From contig NW_026971219.1 of the NCBI RefSeq assembly GCF_963678635.1, positions 21,001 through 85,000 of the forward strand: a stretch of 64,000 nt of DNA. The letters are read 5' to 3'. The position numbers and the translations under genes are program-made. Positions within the stretch are counted from its first letter, which is position 1, and every line of letters starts with the position of its first letter. The notes beneath the pieces were generated by a model that did no database searches, was not told where the DNA came from, and saw nothing but the letters and a program-made list of their open reading frames with translations. Shown in pieces: positions 40,200 through 54,074 of the stretch. The stretch comes from Symsagittifera roscoffensis. Taxonomy: Eukaryota > Xenacoelomorpha > Acoela > Convolutidae.

Positions 40200-43170
40200 A
40201 GACATTTTTCCAGACTTTCCAGACTCAAACTCTCGTCGCGATTAGGCAATTTGGGCCTTAATCCGGATGCGGCGCCAACCTTCACGCGACTGATGTCCAG
40301 ACTTTCCAGACCTTTTGTCCAGACTTTCCACATTAAAACTCTCGGCGCGACTCTGCATTTTTGGTCTAATTCCAGATGCGGCGCGACCCGTGCATTTTGG
40401 GTCCTAATCCAGATGCGGCGCGACCACTGGCGCGACTCATGTCTAGACTTTCCAGACCTTATGTCCAGACATTCCAGACTCAAACGCTAAGCGTGACTCT
40501 GCATTTTGGTTCTAAATCCGGATGCAGCGCGACCCTTGGTGCGACTCATGTCCAGACTTTCCAGACCTTATGTCCGGATTTTCCAGAGTCAAACTTTTGG
40601 CGCGAATCTGCAAATTGGGTCTAGATTAGGATGGGGCGCGACCCTTGGCGCGACTCATATACAGACATTCCAGACCTTTTTTTTCCAGACTTTCCAGACT
40701 CAAACTCTCGCCACGACTATGCAGTTTGGATCTAAAACCAGATGCGGCGTCACCCTTGGCGCGACTAATGTGTAGACAATCCAGACCTTTTGTCCAGACT
40801 TTCCAGACTCAAACTCTCGGCGCGACTCTGCAGTTTTGGTCCCTATCCGGATGCGGCGCGACCCTTGGAGCGACTCTTGTCCAGACTTTCCAGACCTTAT
40901 GTCAGATTTTCCAGACTGAAACTCTCGGCGCGACTATGCAATTTGAGTCTAAACCCGGATGCGGCGCAACCTTTGGCGCGACTCGTGTCCAGACATTCCA
41001 GACCTTATGTCCAGACTTTCCAGACTGAAAATCTTGGCGCGATTATGCAATTTGAGTCTAAAGCCGGATGGGGCGCGACCCTTGGCGCGAGTCATTCCAG
41101 ACATTCCAGACATTTTTTCCAGACTTTCCAGACTCAAACTCTCGTCGCGATTAGGCAATTTGGGCCTTAATCCGGATGCGGCGCCAACCTTCACGCGACT
41201 GATGTGTAGACATTCCAGACCTTTTGTCCAGACTTTCCACATTAAAACTCTCGGCGCGACTCTGCAATTTTGGTCTAATTCCAGATGCGGCGCGACCCGT
41301 GCATTTTGGGTCCTAATCCCGATGCGGCGCGACCACTGGCGCGACTCATGTCTAGACTTTCCAGACCTTATGTCCAGACATTCCAGACTGAATATCTCGG
41401 CACGAATCTGCAATTTGGGTGTAAAGCCGGATGCGGCACGACCCTTGGCGCGACTCTTGTCCAGATTTTTCAGACCTTATTCCAGACTTTCCAGACTGAA
41501 TATCTCGGCGCGATTATGCAATTTGAGTCTAAACCCGGATGCGGCGCAACCCTTGGCGCGACTCGTGTCCAGACATTCCAGACCTTATGTCCAGACTTTC
41601 CAGACTGAAAATCTTGGCGCGATTATGCAATTTGAGTCTAAAGCCGGATGGGGCGCGACCCTTGGCGCGAGTCATTCCAGACATTCCAGACATTTTTTCC
41701 AGACTTTCCAGACTCAAACTCTCGTCGCGATTAGGCAATTTGGGCCTTAATCCGGATGCGGCGCCAACCTTCACGCGACTGATGTCCAGACTTTCCAGAC
41801 CTTTTGTCCAGACTTTCCACATTAAAACTCTCGGCGCGACTCTGCAATTTTGGTCTAATTCCAGATGCGGCGCGACCCGTGCATTTTGGGTCCTAATCCC
41901 GATGCGGCGCGACCACTGGCGCGACTCATGTCTAGACTTTCCAGACCTTATGTCCAGACATTCCAGACTCAAACGCTAAGCGTGACTCTGCATTTTGGTT
42001 CTAAATCCGGATGCAGCGCGACCCTTGGTGCGACTCATGTCCAGACTTTCCAGACCTTATGTCCGGATTTTCCAGAGTCAAACTTTTGGCGCGAATCTGC
42101 AAATTGGGTCTAGATTAGGATGGGGCGCGACCCTTGGCGCGACTCATATACAGACATTCCAGACCTTTTTTTTCCAGACTTTCCAGACTCAAACTCTCGC
42201 CACGACTATGCAGTTTGGATCTAAAACCAGATGCGGCGTCACCCTTGGCGCGACTAATGTGTAGACAATCCAGACCTTTTGTCCAGACTTTCCAGACTCA
42301 AACTCTCGGCGCGACTCTGCAGTTTTGGTCCCTATCCGGATGCGGCGCGACCCTTGGAGCGACTCTTGTCCAGACTTTCCAGACCTTATGTCAGATTTTC
42401 CAGACTGAAACTCTCGGCGCGACTATGCAATTTGAGTCTAAACCCGGATGCGGCGCAACCTTTGGCGCGACTCGTGTCCAGACATTCCAGACCTTATGTC
42501 CAGACTTTCCAGACTGAAAATCTTGGCGCGATTATGCAATTTGAGTCTAAAGCCGGATGGGGCGCGACCCTTGGCGCGAGTCATTCCAGACATTCCAGAC
42601 ATTTTTTCCAGACTTTCCAGACTCAAACTCTCGTCGCGATTAGGCAATTTGGGCCTTAATCCGGATGCGGCGCCAACCTTCACGCGACTGATGTGTAGAC
42701 ATTCCAGACCTTTTGTCCAGACTTTCCACATTAAAACTCTCGGCGCGACTCTGCAATTTTGGTCTAATTCCAGATGCGGCGCGACCCGTGCATTTTGGGT
42801 CCTAATCCCGATGCGGCGCGACCACTGGCGCGACTCATGTCTAGACTTTCCAGACCTTATGTCCAGACATTCCAGACTCAAACGCTAAGCGTGACTCTGC
42901 ATTTTGGTTCTAAATCCGGATGCAGCGCGACCCTTGGTGCGACTCATGTCCAGACTTTCCAGACCTTATGTCCGGATTTTCCAGAGTCAAACTTTTGGCG
43001 CGAATCTGCAATTTGGGTCTAGATTAGGATGGGGCGCGACCCTTGGCGCGACTCATATACAGACATTCCAGACCTTTTGTCCAGACTTTCCAGACTCAAA
43101 CTCTCGCCACGAAAATGCAGTTTGGATCTAAAACCAGATGCGGCGTCACCCTTGGCGCGACTAATGTGTA
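40200..43170 (+). repeat. 1489-bp higher-order satellite repeat
   Basis: Markers recur at exactly 1489 bp: 40,376/41,865, 40,506/41,995, 40,645/42,134, 40,790/42,279, 40,959/42,448 and 41,285/42,774. Within the unit, 909- and 580-bp sub-offsets (which sum to 1489) show that one piece was duplicated earlier. Diagnostic changes include GGGCCTTAATCCGG, CCTTCACGCGACTGATG and a short monomer with GACCCGTGCATTTTGGGTCC. Copy-specific differences are few. Confidence 0.85.
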
Positions 43171-46100
43171 GACAATCCAGACCTTTTGTCCAGACTTTCC
43201 AGACTCAAACTCTCGGCGCGACTCTGCAGTTTTGGTCCCTATCCGGATGCGGCGCGACCCTTGGAGCGACTCTTTTCCAGACTTTCCAGACCTTATGTCA
43301 GATTTTCCAGACTGAAACTCTCGGCGCGACTATGCAATTTGGATCTAAATCCGGATGCGGCGCCACCCTTGGCGCGACTCATGTGTATACAATCCAGACC
43401 CTTTGACCAGATTTTCCAGACTCAAACTCTCGGCGCGACTCTGCAATTTTGGTTCCTATCCGGATGCGGCGCGACCCTTGGAGCGACTTTTGTCCAGACT
43501 TTCCAGACCTTATGTCAGATTTTCCAGACTGAAACTTTTGGCGCGACTTTGCAATTTTGCTCTAAATCCGGATGCGGCGCACACCTTGGAGCGACTCTTG
43601 TCCAGACTTTGCAGACCTTATGTCCAGATTTCCCAGACTGAAACTCTCGGAGCGACTATGCATTTTGGGTCTAAATCCGGATGCGGCGCCACTCTTCACG
43701 CGACTCATGTGTAGAGATTCCAGACTTTTTGTCCAGATTTTCCAGACTCAAACTCTCGGCGCGACTCTGCAATTTTGGTCCCTATCCGGATGCGGCGCGA
43801 CCCTTGGAGCGACTCTTGTCCAGACTTTCCAGACCTTATGTCCAGACTTTGCAGACCTTATGCCCAGATTTTCCAGACTCAAACTCTCGGCGCGACTCTG
43901 CAATTTGGCTCTGAATCCGGATGCGGCGCGGCCCTTGGCGCGATTCATGTCCAGACTTTCCAGACCGTATGACAAGACTTTCAAAACTCAAACTCTCGGC
44001 GCGACTATGCAATTTGGGTCTAAATCCGGTTGCGGCGCGGCCCTAGGCGCGATTCATGTCCAGATTTTGCAGACCTTATGTCCAGACTTTCCAGAATCAA
44101 AATCTTGGCGCGAATTTGCAATTTGGTTCTAAATCCGGATGGGGCGCGACCCTTGGCGCGAGTCATTCCAGACATTCCAGACATTTTTTCCAGACTTTCC
44201 AGACTCGAATTCTCGGTATGACTATGCAATTTGGGTCTAAATCCGGATGCGGCGCGACCCTTGACGCGACTCATGTCCAGACTATTCAGACCTTATGCTG
44301 AAGCTTTCAAGACTCAAACTCTCGGCGCGACTTTGCAGTTTGGGTCTAAATCCGGATGCGGCGCCACCCTTGGCGCGACTCATGTGTAGACATTCAGACC
44401 TTCTAACCAGACTTTCCAGAATCAAACTCTCGGCGCGACTCTGCAATTTTGGTCTAAGTTGGAGCGACTCTTGTCCAGACTTTGCAGACCTTTTGTCCAG
44501 ATTTTCCAGACTGAAACTCTCGGAAACACTATGCAATTTGGATCTGAATCCAGATGCGGCGTCACCTTTGGCGCGACTCATGTGTAGACATTCGATCCCT
44601 TCTGTTCAGACTTTCCAGACTCAAACTCTCGGCGCGTCTCTGCAATTTTGGTCCCTATCCGGATGCGGCGCGACCCCTGGAGTGACTCTTGTCAAGACTT
44701 TCCAGACCTTATACCCAGATTTTCCAGACTGAAGTTCTCGGCGCGAATATGCAATTTGGATCTAAATCCGGATGCGGCGCCACCCTTGGCGCGACTCATG
44801 TGTAGACATTCCAGACCTTCTGTCCAGACTTTCCAGACTCAAACTCTCGGCGCGACTCTGCAATTTTATCCCTATCCGGATGCGGCGCGACCCTTGGAGC
44901 GACTCTTGTCCAGACTTTCCAGACCTTATACCCAGATTTTCCAGACTGAAACTCTCGGCGCGACTATGCAATTTGAATCTAAATCCGGATGCGGAGCCAT
45001 CCTTGGCGCGACTCATGTGTAGACAATCCAGACCCTTTGTCCAGATTTTCCAGACTGAAACTCTCGGCGCGATTCTGCAATTTTGGTCTAAGTCCGGATG
45101 CGGCACGACCCTTGGAGCGACTCTTGTCCAGACTTTGCAGACCTTATGTCCAGAGTTTCCAGACTGAAACTCTCGGAAAGACTATGCAATTTGGATCTGA
45201 ATCCAGATGCGGCGTCACCCTTGGCGCGACTCATGTGTAGACATTCCAGACCTTCTGTCCAGACTTTCCAGACTCAAACTCTCGGCGCGGCTCTGCTTTT
45301 TTGGTCCCTATCCGGATGCGGCGCGACCCCTGGAGCGACTCTTGTCCAGACTTTCCAGACCTTATACCCAGATTTTCCAGACTGAAACTCTCGGCGCGAC
45401 TATGCAATTTGGATCTAAATCCGGATGCGGAGCCATCCATGGTGCGACTCATGTGTAGACAATCCAGACCCTTTGTCCAGATTTTCCAGACTGAAACTCT
45501 CGGCGCAATTCTGCAATTTTGGTCTAAGTCCGGATGCGGCACGACCCTTGGAGCGACTCTTGTCCAGACTTTGCAGACCTTATGTCCAGAGTTTCCAGAC
45601 TGAAACTCTCGGAAAGACTATGCAATTTAGATCTAAATCCGGATGCGGCGCCACCCTTGGCGCGACTCATGTGTAGACATTCAGACCTTCTAACCAGACT
45701 TTCCAGAATCAAACTCTCGGCGCGACTCTGCAATTTTGGTCTAAGTTGGAGCGACTCTTGTCCAGACTTTGCAGACCTTATGTCCAGATTTTCCAGACTG
45801 AAACTCTCGGAAAGACTATGCAATTTGGATCTGAATCCAGATGCGGCGTCACCCTTGGCGCGACTCATGTGTAGACATTCGATCCCTTCTGTTTAGACTT
45901 TCCAGACTCAAACTCTCGGCGCGTCTCTGCAATTTTGGTCCCTATCCGGATTCGGCGCGACCCCTGGAGTGACTCTTGTCAAGACTTTCCAGACCTTATA
46001 CCCAGATTTTCCAGACTGAAGTTCTCGGCGCGAATATGCAATTTGGATCTAAATCCGGATGCGGCGCCACCCTTGGCGCGACTCATGTGTAGACATTCCA

Positions 46101-48660
46101 GACCTTCTGTCCAGACTTTCCAGACTCAAACTCTCGGCGCGACTCTGCAATTTTATCCCTATCCGGATGCGGCGCGACCCTTGGAGCGACTCTTGTCCAG
46201 ACTTTCCAGACCTTATACCCAGATTTTCCAGACTGAAACTCTCGGCGCGACTATGCAATTTGGATCTAAATCCGGATGCGGAGCCATCCTTGGCGCGACT
46301 CATGTGTAGACAATCCAGACCTTCTGTCCAGACTTTCCAGACTGAAACTCTCGGCGCGATTCTGCAATTTTGGTCTAAGTCCGGATGCGGCACGACCCTT
46401 GGAGCGACTCTTGTCCAGACTTTGCAGACCTTATGTCCAGCGTTTCCAGACTGAAACTCTCGGAAAGACTATGCAATTTGGATCTGAATCCAGATGCGGC
46501 GTCACCCTTGGCGCGACTCATGTGTAGACATTCCAGACCTTCTGTCCAGACTTTCCAGACTCAAACTCTCGGCGCGGCTCTGCTTTTTTGGTCCCTATCC
46601 GGATGCGGCGCGACCCCTGGAGCGACTCTTGTCCAGACTTTCCAGACCTTATGCCCAGATTTTCCAGACTGAAACTCTCGGCGCGACTATGCAATTTGGA
46701 TCTAAATCCGGATGCGGAGCCATCCATGGTGCGACTCATGTGTAGACAATCCAGACCCTTTGTCCAGATTTTCCAGACTGAAACTCTCGGCGCAATTCTG
46801 CAATTTTGGTCTAAGTCCGGATGCGGCACGACCCTTGGAGCGACTCTTGTCCAGACTTTGCAGACATTATGTCCAGAGTTTCCAGACTGAAACTCTCGGA
46901 AAGACTATGCAATTTGGATCTGAATCCAGATGCGGCGTCACCCTTGGCGCGACTCATGTGTAGACATTCCAGACCTTCTGTCCAGACTTTCCAGACTCAA
47001 ACTCTCGGCGCGGCTCTGCTTTTTTGGTCCCTATCCGGATGCGGCGCGACCCCTGGAGCGACTCTTGTCCAGACTTTCCAGACCTTATACCCAGATTTTC
47101 CAGACTGAAACTCTCGGCGCGACTATGCAATTTGGATCTAAATCCGGATGCGGAGCCATCCTTGGTGCGACTCATGTGTAGACAATCCAGACCCTTTGTC
47201 CAGATTTTCCAGACTGAAACTCTCGGCGCGATTCTGCAATTTTGGTCTAAGTCCGGATGCTGCACGACCCTTGGAGCGACTCTTGTCCAGACTTTGCAGA
47301 CCTTATGTCCAGATTTTCCAGACTGAAACTCTCGGAAAGACTATGCAATTTGGATCTGAATCCAGATGCGGCGTCACCCTTGGCGCGACTCATGTTTAGA
47401 CATTCCAGACCTTCTGTCCAGACTTTCCAGACTCAAACTCTCGGCGCGACTCTGCTTTTTTGGTCCCTATCCGGATGAGGCGCGACCCCTGGAGCGACTC
47501 TTGTCCAGACTTTCCAGACCTTATACCCAGATTTTCCAGACTGAAACTCTCGGCGCGACTATGCAATTTGGATCTAAATCCGGATGCGGCGCCGCCCTTG
47601 GCGCGACTCATTTGTAGACATTCCAGACCTTCTGTTCAGACTTCCCAGACTCAAACTCTCGGCGCGTCTCTGCAATTTTGGTCCCTATGCGGATGCGGCG
47701 CGACCCTTGTAGCGACTCTTGTCCAGACTTTCCAGACTTTATACCCAGATTTTCCAGACTGAAACTTTCGGCGCGACTATGCAATTTGGGTCTAAATCCG
47801 GATGTGGTGCGACCATTGGCGCGACTCATGTGTAGACATTCCAGACCTTCTGTCCAGACTTTCCAGACTCAAACTCTCGGCGCGACTGTGCAATTTTGGT
47901 CTAAATCCGGATGCGGCGCGATTCTTGTCCAGACTTTGCAGACCTTATGTCCAGATTTTCCAGACTGAAACTCTCGTAAAGACTATGCAATTTGGATCTG
48001 AATCCAGATGCGGCGTCACCCTTGGCACGACTCATGTGTAGACGTTCCAGACCTTCTGTCCAGACTTTCCAGACTCAAACTCTCGGCGCGACTCTGCAAT
48101 TTTGGTCCCTATCCGGATGCGGCGCGACCCTTGGAGCGACTCTTGTCCAGACTTTCCAGACCTTATGCCCAGATTTTCCAGACTGAAACTCTCGGCGCGA
48201 CTATGCAATTTGGATCTAAATCCGGATGCGGCGCCTTCTTGGCGCGACTCATGTGAAGACAATCCAGACCCTTTGTCCAGATTTTCCAGACTGAAACTCT
48301 CGGCGCGATTCTGCAATTTTGGTCTAAGTCCGGATGCGGCGCGACCCTTGGAGCGACTCTTGTCCAGACTTTGCAGAACTTATGTCCAGATTTTGCAGAC
48401 TGAAACTCTCGGAAAGACTATGCAATTTGGATCTGAATCCAGATGCGGCTTCACCCTTGGTGCGACTCATGTGTAGACTTTCCAGACCTTCTGTCCAGAC
48501 TTTCCAGACTCAAACTCTCGGCGCGACTCTGCAATTTTGGTCCCTATCAGGATGCGGCGCGACCCTTGGAGCGACTCTTGTCCAGACTTTCCAGACCTTA
48601 TACCCAGATTTTCCAGACTCAAACTCTCGGCGCGATTCTGCAATTTTGGTCTAAGTCCGG
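43170..48660 (+). repeat. 436-bp tetramer and 1287-bp higher-order repeat
   Basis: Four-monomer units of 436 bp follow one another (44,989/45,425; 45,098/45,534; 46,494/46,930; 46,712/47,148; 46,821/47,257). A larger 1287-bp duplication covers about 44,648-45,934 and 45,935-47,221. Each tetramer combines four monomer types, marked by TTTTGGTCCCTATCCGG, TTATACCCAGATTTTCC, CTCATGTGTAGACATTCC and CTCGGAAAGACTATGC. Recurrent short-unit order of this kind is the hallmark of a higher-order satellite maintained by unequal crossover. Confidence 0.85.
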
Positions 48661-51600
48661 ATGGGGCGCGACCCTTGGAGCGACTCTTGTCCAGACTTTG
48701 CAGACCTTATGTCCAGATTTTCCAGACTGAAACTCACGGAAAGACTATGCAATTTGGATCTAAATCCGGATGCGGCGCCACCCTTCACGCGACTCATGTG
48801 TAGACATTCCATACCTTATGTCCAGACCTTCCAGACGCAAACTCTCGGCGCGACTCTGCAATTTGGCTCTGAATCCGAATGCGGCGCGGCCCTTGGCGCG
48901 ATTCATGTCCAGACTTTCCAGACCGTATGACAAGACTTTCAAAACTCAAACTCTCGGCGCGACTATGTAATTTGGGTCTAAACCCGGATGCGGCGCGGCC
49001 CTTGGCGCGATTCATGTCCAGATTTTACATACCGTATGACAAGACTTTCAAAACTCAAACTCTCGGCGCGACTATGCAATTTGGGTCTAAATCCGGATGC
49101 GGCGCGGCCCTTGGCGCGATTCTTGTCCAGATTTTCGAGACCTTTTGTCCAGACTTTCCAGAATCAAACTATTGCCGCGAATATGCAATTTCGGTCTAAG
49201 TCCGGATGGGGCGCGACCCTTGGAGCGACTCTTGTCCAGACTTTGCAGACCTTATGTCCAGATTTTCCAGACTGAAACTCCCGGAAAGACTATGCAATTT
49301 GGATCTAAATCCGGATGCGGCGCCACCCATCATGCGACTCATGTGTAGACATTCCATACCTTATTTCCAGACCTTCCAGACGCAAACTCTCGGCGCGACT
49401 CTGCAATTTGGCTCTGAATCCGGATGCGGCGCAACCTTTGAACCGATTCATGTCCAGGCTTTCTAGGCCGTATCACAAGACTTCCAAAACTCAAACTCTC
49501 GGCGCGACTCTGCAATTTGGGTCTGAATCCGGATGCCGCGCGGCCCTTGGCGCGATTCATGTACAGACTTTACATACCGTATGACAAGACTTTCAAAACT
49601 CAAACTCTCGGCGCGACTATGCAATTTGGGTCTAAATCCGGATGCGGCGCGGCCCTTGGCGCGATTTTTGTCCAGATTTTCGAGACCTTTTGTCCAGACT
49701 TTCCAGAATCAAACTCTTGCCGCGAATATGCAATTTGGGTCTAAGTCCGGATGGGGCGCGACCCTTGGAGCGACTCTTGTCCAGAATTTGCAGACCTTAT
49801 GTCCAGATTTTCCAGACTGAAACTCCCGGAAAGACTATGCAATTTGGATGTAAATCCGGATGCGGCGCCACCCTTCACGCGACTCATGTGTAGACATTCC
49901 ATACCTTATGTCCAGAACTTCCAGACGCAAACTCTCGGCGCGACTCTGCAATTTGGCTCTGAATCCGAATGCGGCGCGGCCCTTGGCGCGATTCATGTCC
50001 AGACTTTCCAGACCGTATGATAAGACTTTCAAAACTCAAACTATCGGCACGACTATGTAATTTGGGACTAAACCCGGATGCGGCGCGGCCCTTGGCGCAA
50101 TTCATGTCCAGATTTTCCAGACCTCATGTCCAGACTTTCCAGAATCAAACTCTTGGCGCGAATTTGCAATTTGGGTCTAAATCCGGATGGGGCGCGACCC
50201 TTGGCGCGACTCATGTCCAGACTATCCAGACCTCATGCCAAAGCTTTCAAGACTCAAACTCTTGGCGCGACTTTGCAATTTGGGTCTAAATCCGGATGTG
50301 GTGCGACCATTGGCGCGCCTCAAGTTCACAATTTGCAGACCTTATGTCCAGCTTTTCCAGAATCAAACTCTCGGCGCGACTCTGCAATTTGGGTCTGAAT
50401 CCGGAGGCGGCTCGGCCCTTGGCGCGATTCATGTCCAGATTTTCCAGACCTTATGTCCAGACTTTCCAATTTCAAACTTTTGGCACGAATTTGCAATTTG
50501 GGTCTAAATCCGGATGGGGCGCGACCGTTGACGCGACTCATGTCCAGACTATCCAGACCTCATGCTAAAGCTTTCAAGACTCAAACTCTCGGCGCGACTT
50601 TGCAATTTGGGTCTAAATCCGGATGTGGTGCGACCATTGGTGCGCCTCAAGTCCACAATTTGCATACCTTATGTCCAACTTTTCCAGAATCAAACTCTCG
50701 GCGCAACTCTGCGATTTGGGTCTGAATCCGGATGCTGCGCGGCCCTTGGCGCGATTCATGTCCAGACTTTACAGACCGTATGACAAGACTTTCAAAACTC
50801 AAATTATCGGCGCGACTATGCAATTTGGGTCTAAACTCGGATGCGGCGCGGCCCTTGGCGCGATTCTTGTCCAGATTTTCGAGACTTTTTGTCCCCACTT
50901 TCCAGAATCAAACTCTTGCCGCGAATATGCAATTTGGGTCTAAGTCCGGATGGGGCGCGACCCTTGGAGCGACTCTTGTCCAGACTTTGCAGATCTTATG
51001 TCCAGATTTTCCAGACTGAAACTCTCGGAAAGACTATGCAATTTGGATCTAAATCCGGATGCGGCGCCACCCTTCACGCGACTCATGTGTAGACATTCCA
51101 TACCTTATGTCCAGACCTTCCAGACGCAAACTCTCGGCGCGACTCTGCAATTTGGCTCTGAATTCGAATGCGGCGCGGCCCTTGGCGCGATTCATGTCCA
51201 GACTTTCCAGACCGTATGACAAGACTTTCAAAACTCGAACTCTCAGCGCGACTATGTAATTTGGGTCTAAGACGGGATGCGGCGCGGCCCTTGGCGCGAT
51301 TCATGTCCAGATTTTCCAGACCTTATGTCCAGACTTTCCAGAATCAAACTCTTGGCGCGAATTTGCAATATGGGTCTAGATCCGGATGGGGCGCGACCCT
51401 TGGCGCGAGTCATTCCAGACATTCCAGACATTTTTTCCAGACTTTCCAGACTCGAACTCTCGGTGCGACTATGCAATTTGGGTCTAAATCCGGATGCGGC
51501 GCGACCGTTGACGCGACTCATGTCCAGACTATCCAGACCTCATGCTAAAGCTTTCAAGACTCAAACTCTCGGCGCGACTTTGCAATTTGGGTCTAAATCC

Positions 51601-53070
51601 GGATGTGGTGCGACCATTGGCGCGCCTCAAGTCCACAATTTGCAGACCTTATGTCCAGCTTTTCGAGAATCAAACTCTCGGCGCGACTCTGCAATTTGGG
51701 TCTGAATCCCGAGGCGGCTCGGCCCTTGGCGCGATTCATGTCCAGACTTTCTAGACCTTATGACAAGACTTTCAAGACTCAAACTCTTAGAGCGAATCTG
51801 CAATTTGGGTCTAAATCCGGATGCGGCGCAACCCTTGGCGCGAGTCATTCCAGATATTCCAGACCTTTTTTCCAGAATTTGCAGACTCGAACTCTCGTTG
51901 CGACTATGCAATTGCATTCTAAATCCGGATGCGGCGCAACCCTTGAACCGATTCATGTCCAGACTTTCTAGGCCGTATGACAAGACTTCCAAAACTCAAA
52001 CTCTCGGCGCGACTCTGCAGTTTGTGTCTGAATCCGGATGCTGCGCGGCCCTTGGCGCGATTCATGTCCAGACTTTTCAGACCGTATGACAAGACTTTCA
52101 AAACTCAAACTATCGGCGCGACTATGCAATTTGGGTCTAAATCCGGATGCGGCGCGGCCGCTGGCACGATTCTTGTCCAGATTTTCAAGACCTTTTGTCC
52201 AGACTTTCCAGAATCAAACTCTTGCCGCGAATATGCAATTTGGGTCTAAATCCGGATGAGTCGCGAACCTTGGCGCGAGTCATTCCAGACATTCCAGACC
52301 TTTTTTCCAGACTTTACAGACTCGAACTCTCGTTGCGACTATGCAATTGGATTCTAAATATGGATGCGGCACGACCCTTGACCCGATTCATAAACAGACT
52401 TTCTAGGCCGTATGAGAAGACTTCCAAAAGTCAAACTCTCGGCGCGACTCTGCAATTTGGGTCTGAATCCGGATGCGGCGCGGCCCTTCGCGCGATTCAT
52501 GTTCAGACTTTCCAGACCGTATGACAAGACTTTCAAAACTCAAACTCTCGGCGCGACTATGCAATTTGGGTCTAAATTCGGATATGCGGCGCGGCCCTTG
52601 GCGCGATTCATGTCCAGATTTTCCAGACCTTATGTCCAGACTTTCCAGACTGGAACTCTCGGTACGACTATGCAATTTGGGTCTAAACCCGGATAAGGCG
52701 AGGCCCTTGGCGCGAGTCATGTCCAGACTTTCCAGACCGTATGACAAGACTTTTAAAACTCAAACTCTCGGCGCGACTTTGCAATTTGGGTCTAAATATG
52801 GATGCGGCGCGGCCCTTGGCGCGATTCGTGTCCAGATTTTCCATACCTTAAGTCCAGATTTTCCAGAATCAAACTCTTGGCGCGAATATGCAATTTGGGT
52901 CTAAATCCGGATGGGGCGCGACTCTTGGCGCGAGTCATTCCAGACATTCCAGACCTTTTTCCCAGACTTTCCAGACTGGAACTCTCGGTAAGACTATGCA
53001 ATTTGGGTCTAAATTCGGATGCAGCGCGACCCTTGACGCGACTCATGTCCAGACTATCCAGACCTTATGA
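48661..53070 (+). repeat. 545-bp pentamer and 1199-bp satellite repeats
   Basis: Five-monomer units of 545 bp recur at 48,661, 49,206 and 49,751. A further copy begins at 50,950, which is 1199 bp (11 monomers) later. Diagnostic variants are CCGTATGACAAGACTTTC, GCGCGGCCCTTGGCGCG, CAAGTCCACAATTTGC and CCTTCACGCGACTCATG. From about 50 kb onward monomers are more diverged from one another than in the 25-48 kb part. Confidence 0.8.
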
Positions 53071-54074
53071 TAAAGCTTTCAAGACTCAAACTCTGGGCGC
53101 GACTTTCCAATTTGGGTCTAAATTCGGATGTGGTGCGACCATTGGCGCGCCTCAAGTCCACAATTTTCAGACCTTATGTCCACATTTTCCGGACTCAAAC
53201 TCTCGGCGCGACTATGCAATTTGGGTCTAAATCCGGATGCAGCGCGACCCTTGACGCAACTCATGTCCAGACTATCCAGACCTTATGATAAAGCTTTCAA
53301 GACTCAAACTCTGGGCTCGATTTTCCAATTTGGGTAAAATTCGGATGTGGTGCGACCATTGGCGCGCCTCAAGTCCACAACTTTCAGACCTTATGTCCAA
53401 ATTTTCAGGACTCAAACTCTCGGCGCGACTATGCAATTTGGGTCTAAATCCGGTTGCGGCGCGACCATTGTCGCGACTCAGGTCCAGACTTTCCAGACCT
53501 TATGTCAAGACTATCCACATTCAAATTTTCGTCACAATTATGCATTTTGCGTTTAAATCTCGATGCGGCACGACCCTTGGCGCGATTCTTGTCCAGATAT
53601 TCCAGACGTTTTGTCCAGACATTCCAGACTCAAACTCTCGGCGCGAATCTGCATTTCGGGTCTAAATCCGGATGCGGCGCGACCCCTGCGCGATTCATTT
53701 CCAGACTTTCTAGACCTTATTACAAGAACTCAAGACTCAAATTTTCTGTGCAATTATGCAAATTGAGTCTAAATGCCGATGCGGCGCGACCCTTGGCGCA
53801 ACTCTTATCCAGTTTATCCAGACCTTATGTCTAGATTTTCCAAACTCATTTTCTCGGCGCGACTTTGCATTATGAATCTAAATCCGGATGCGGCGCGACT
53901 CTTTGCCTGACTCATGTCCAGATGTTCCAGACTTAAACTCTCGGCTCGTCTATGCAATTTGTGTCTAAATCCGGAGGCTGCGCGTCCCTTTACGCGACTC
54001 ATGTCCAGACTTTCCAGTTCTTAGGTCGAGACTCAAATTCTCGGCGCGACTACGCAATTTGGGTCTGAACCCGG

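Larger units (their letters stand above)
1..54074 (+). repeat. 109-bp satellite DNA array, head to tail
   Basis: The whole stretch is a tandem array with a 109-bp period, about 495 monomers, all in one orientation and open at the left edge. Numbering a typical monomer from CCGGATGCGG, GGCGCGAC boxes lie at 9-16, 21-28 and 82-89. The 18-mer TGTCCAGACTTTCCAGAC lies at 32-49 and again at 54-71, and GCAATTTGGGTCTAAATCC spans the end into the next monomer. Hand counting the consensus gives about 55% G+C and nine CpGs per monomer. Neighbouring monomers differ at several positions and some carry small indels (97-, 100- and 106-bp forms). No gene, RNA or transposon interruption was seen. The head-to-tail order and higher-order repeats resemble centromeric or pericentromeric satellites; that location is an inference. 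Confidence 0.97.

Noticed and set aside
1-54074. CRISPR-like alternation of repeats and spacers
   Set aside because: The parts between the conserved boxes are themselves repeated in every monomer. There are no unique spacers, and the window is eukaryotic.
1-54074. CENP-B box in the monomer
   Set aside because: No TTCG....A..CGGG pattern was found in the consensus on either strand by eye.
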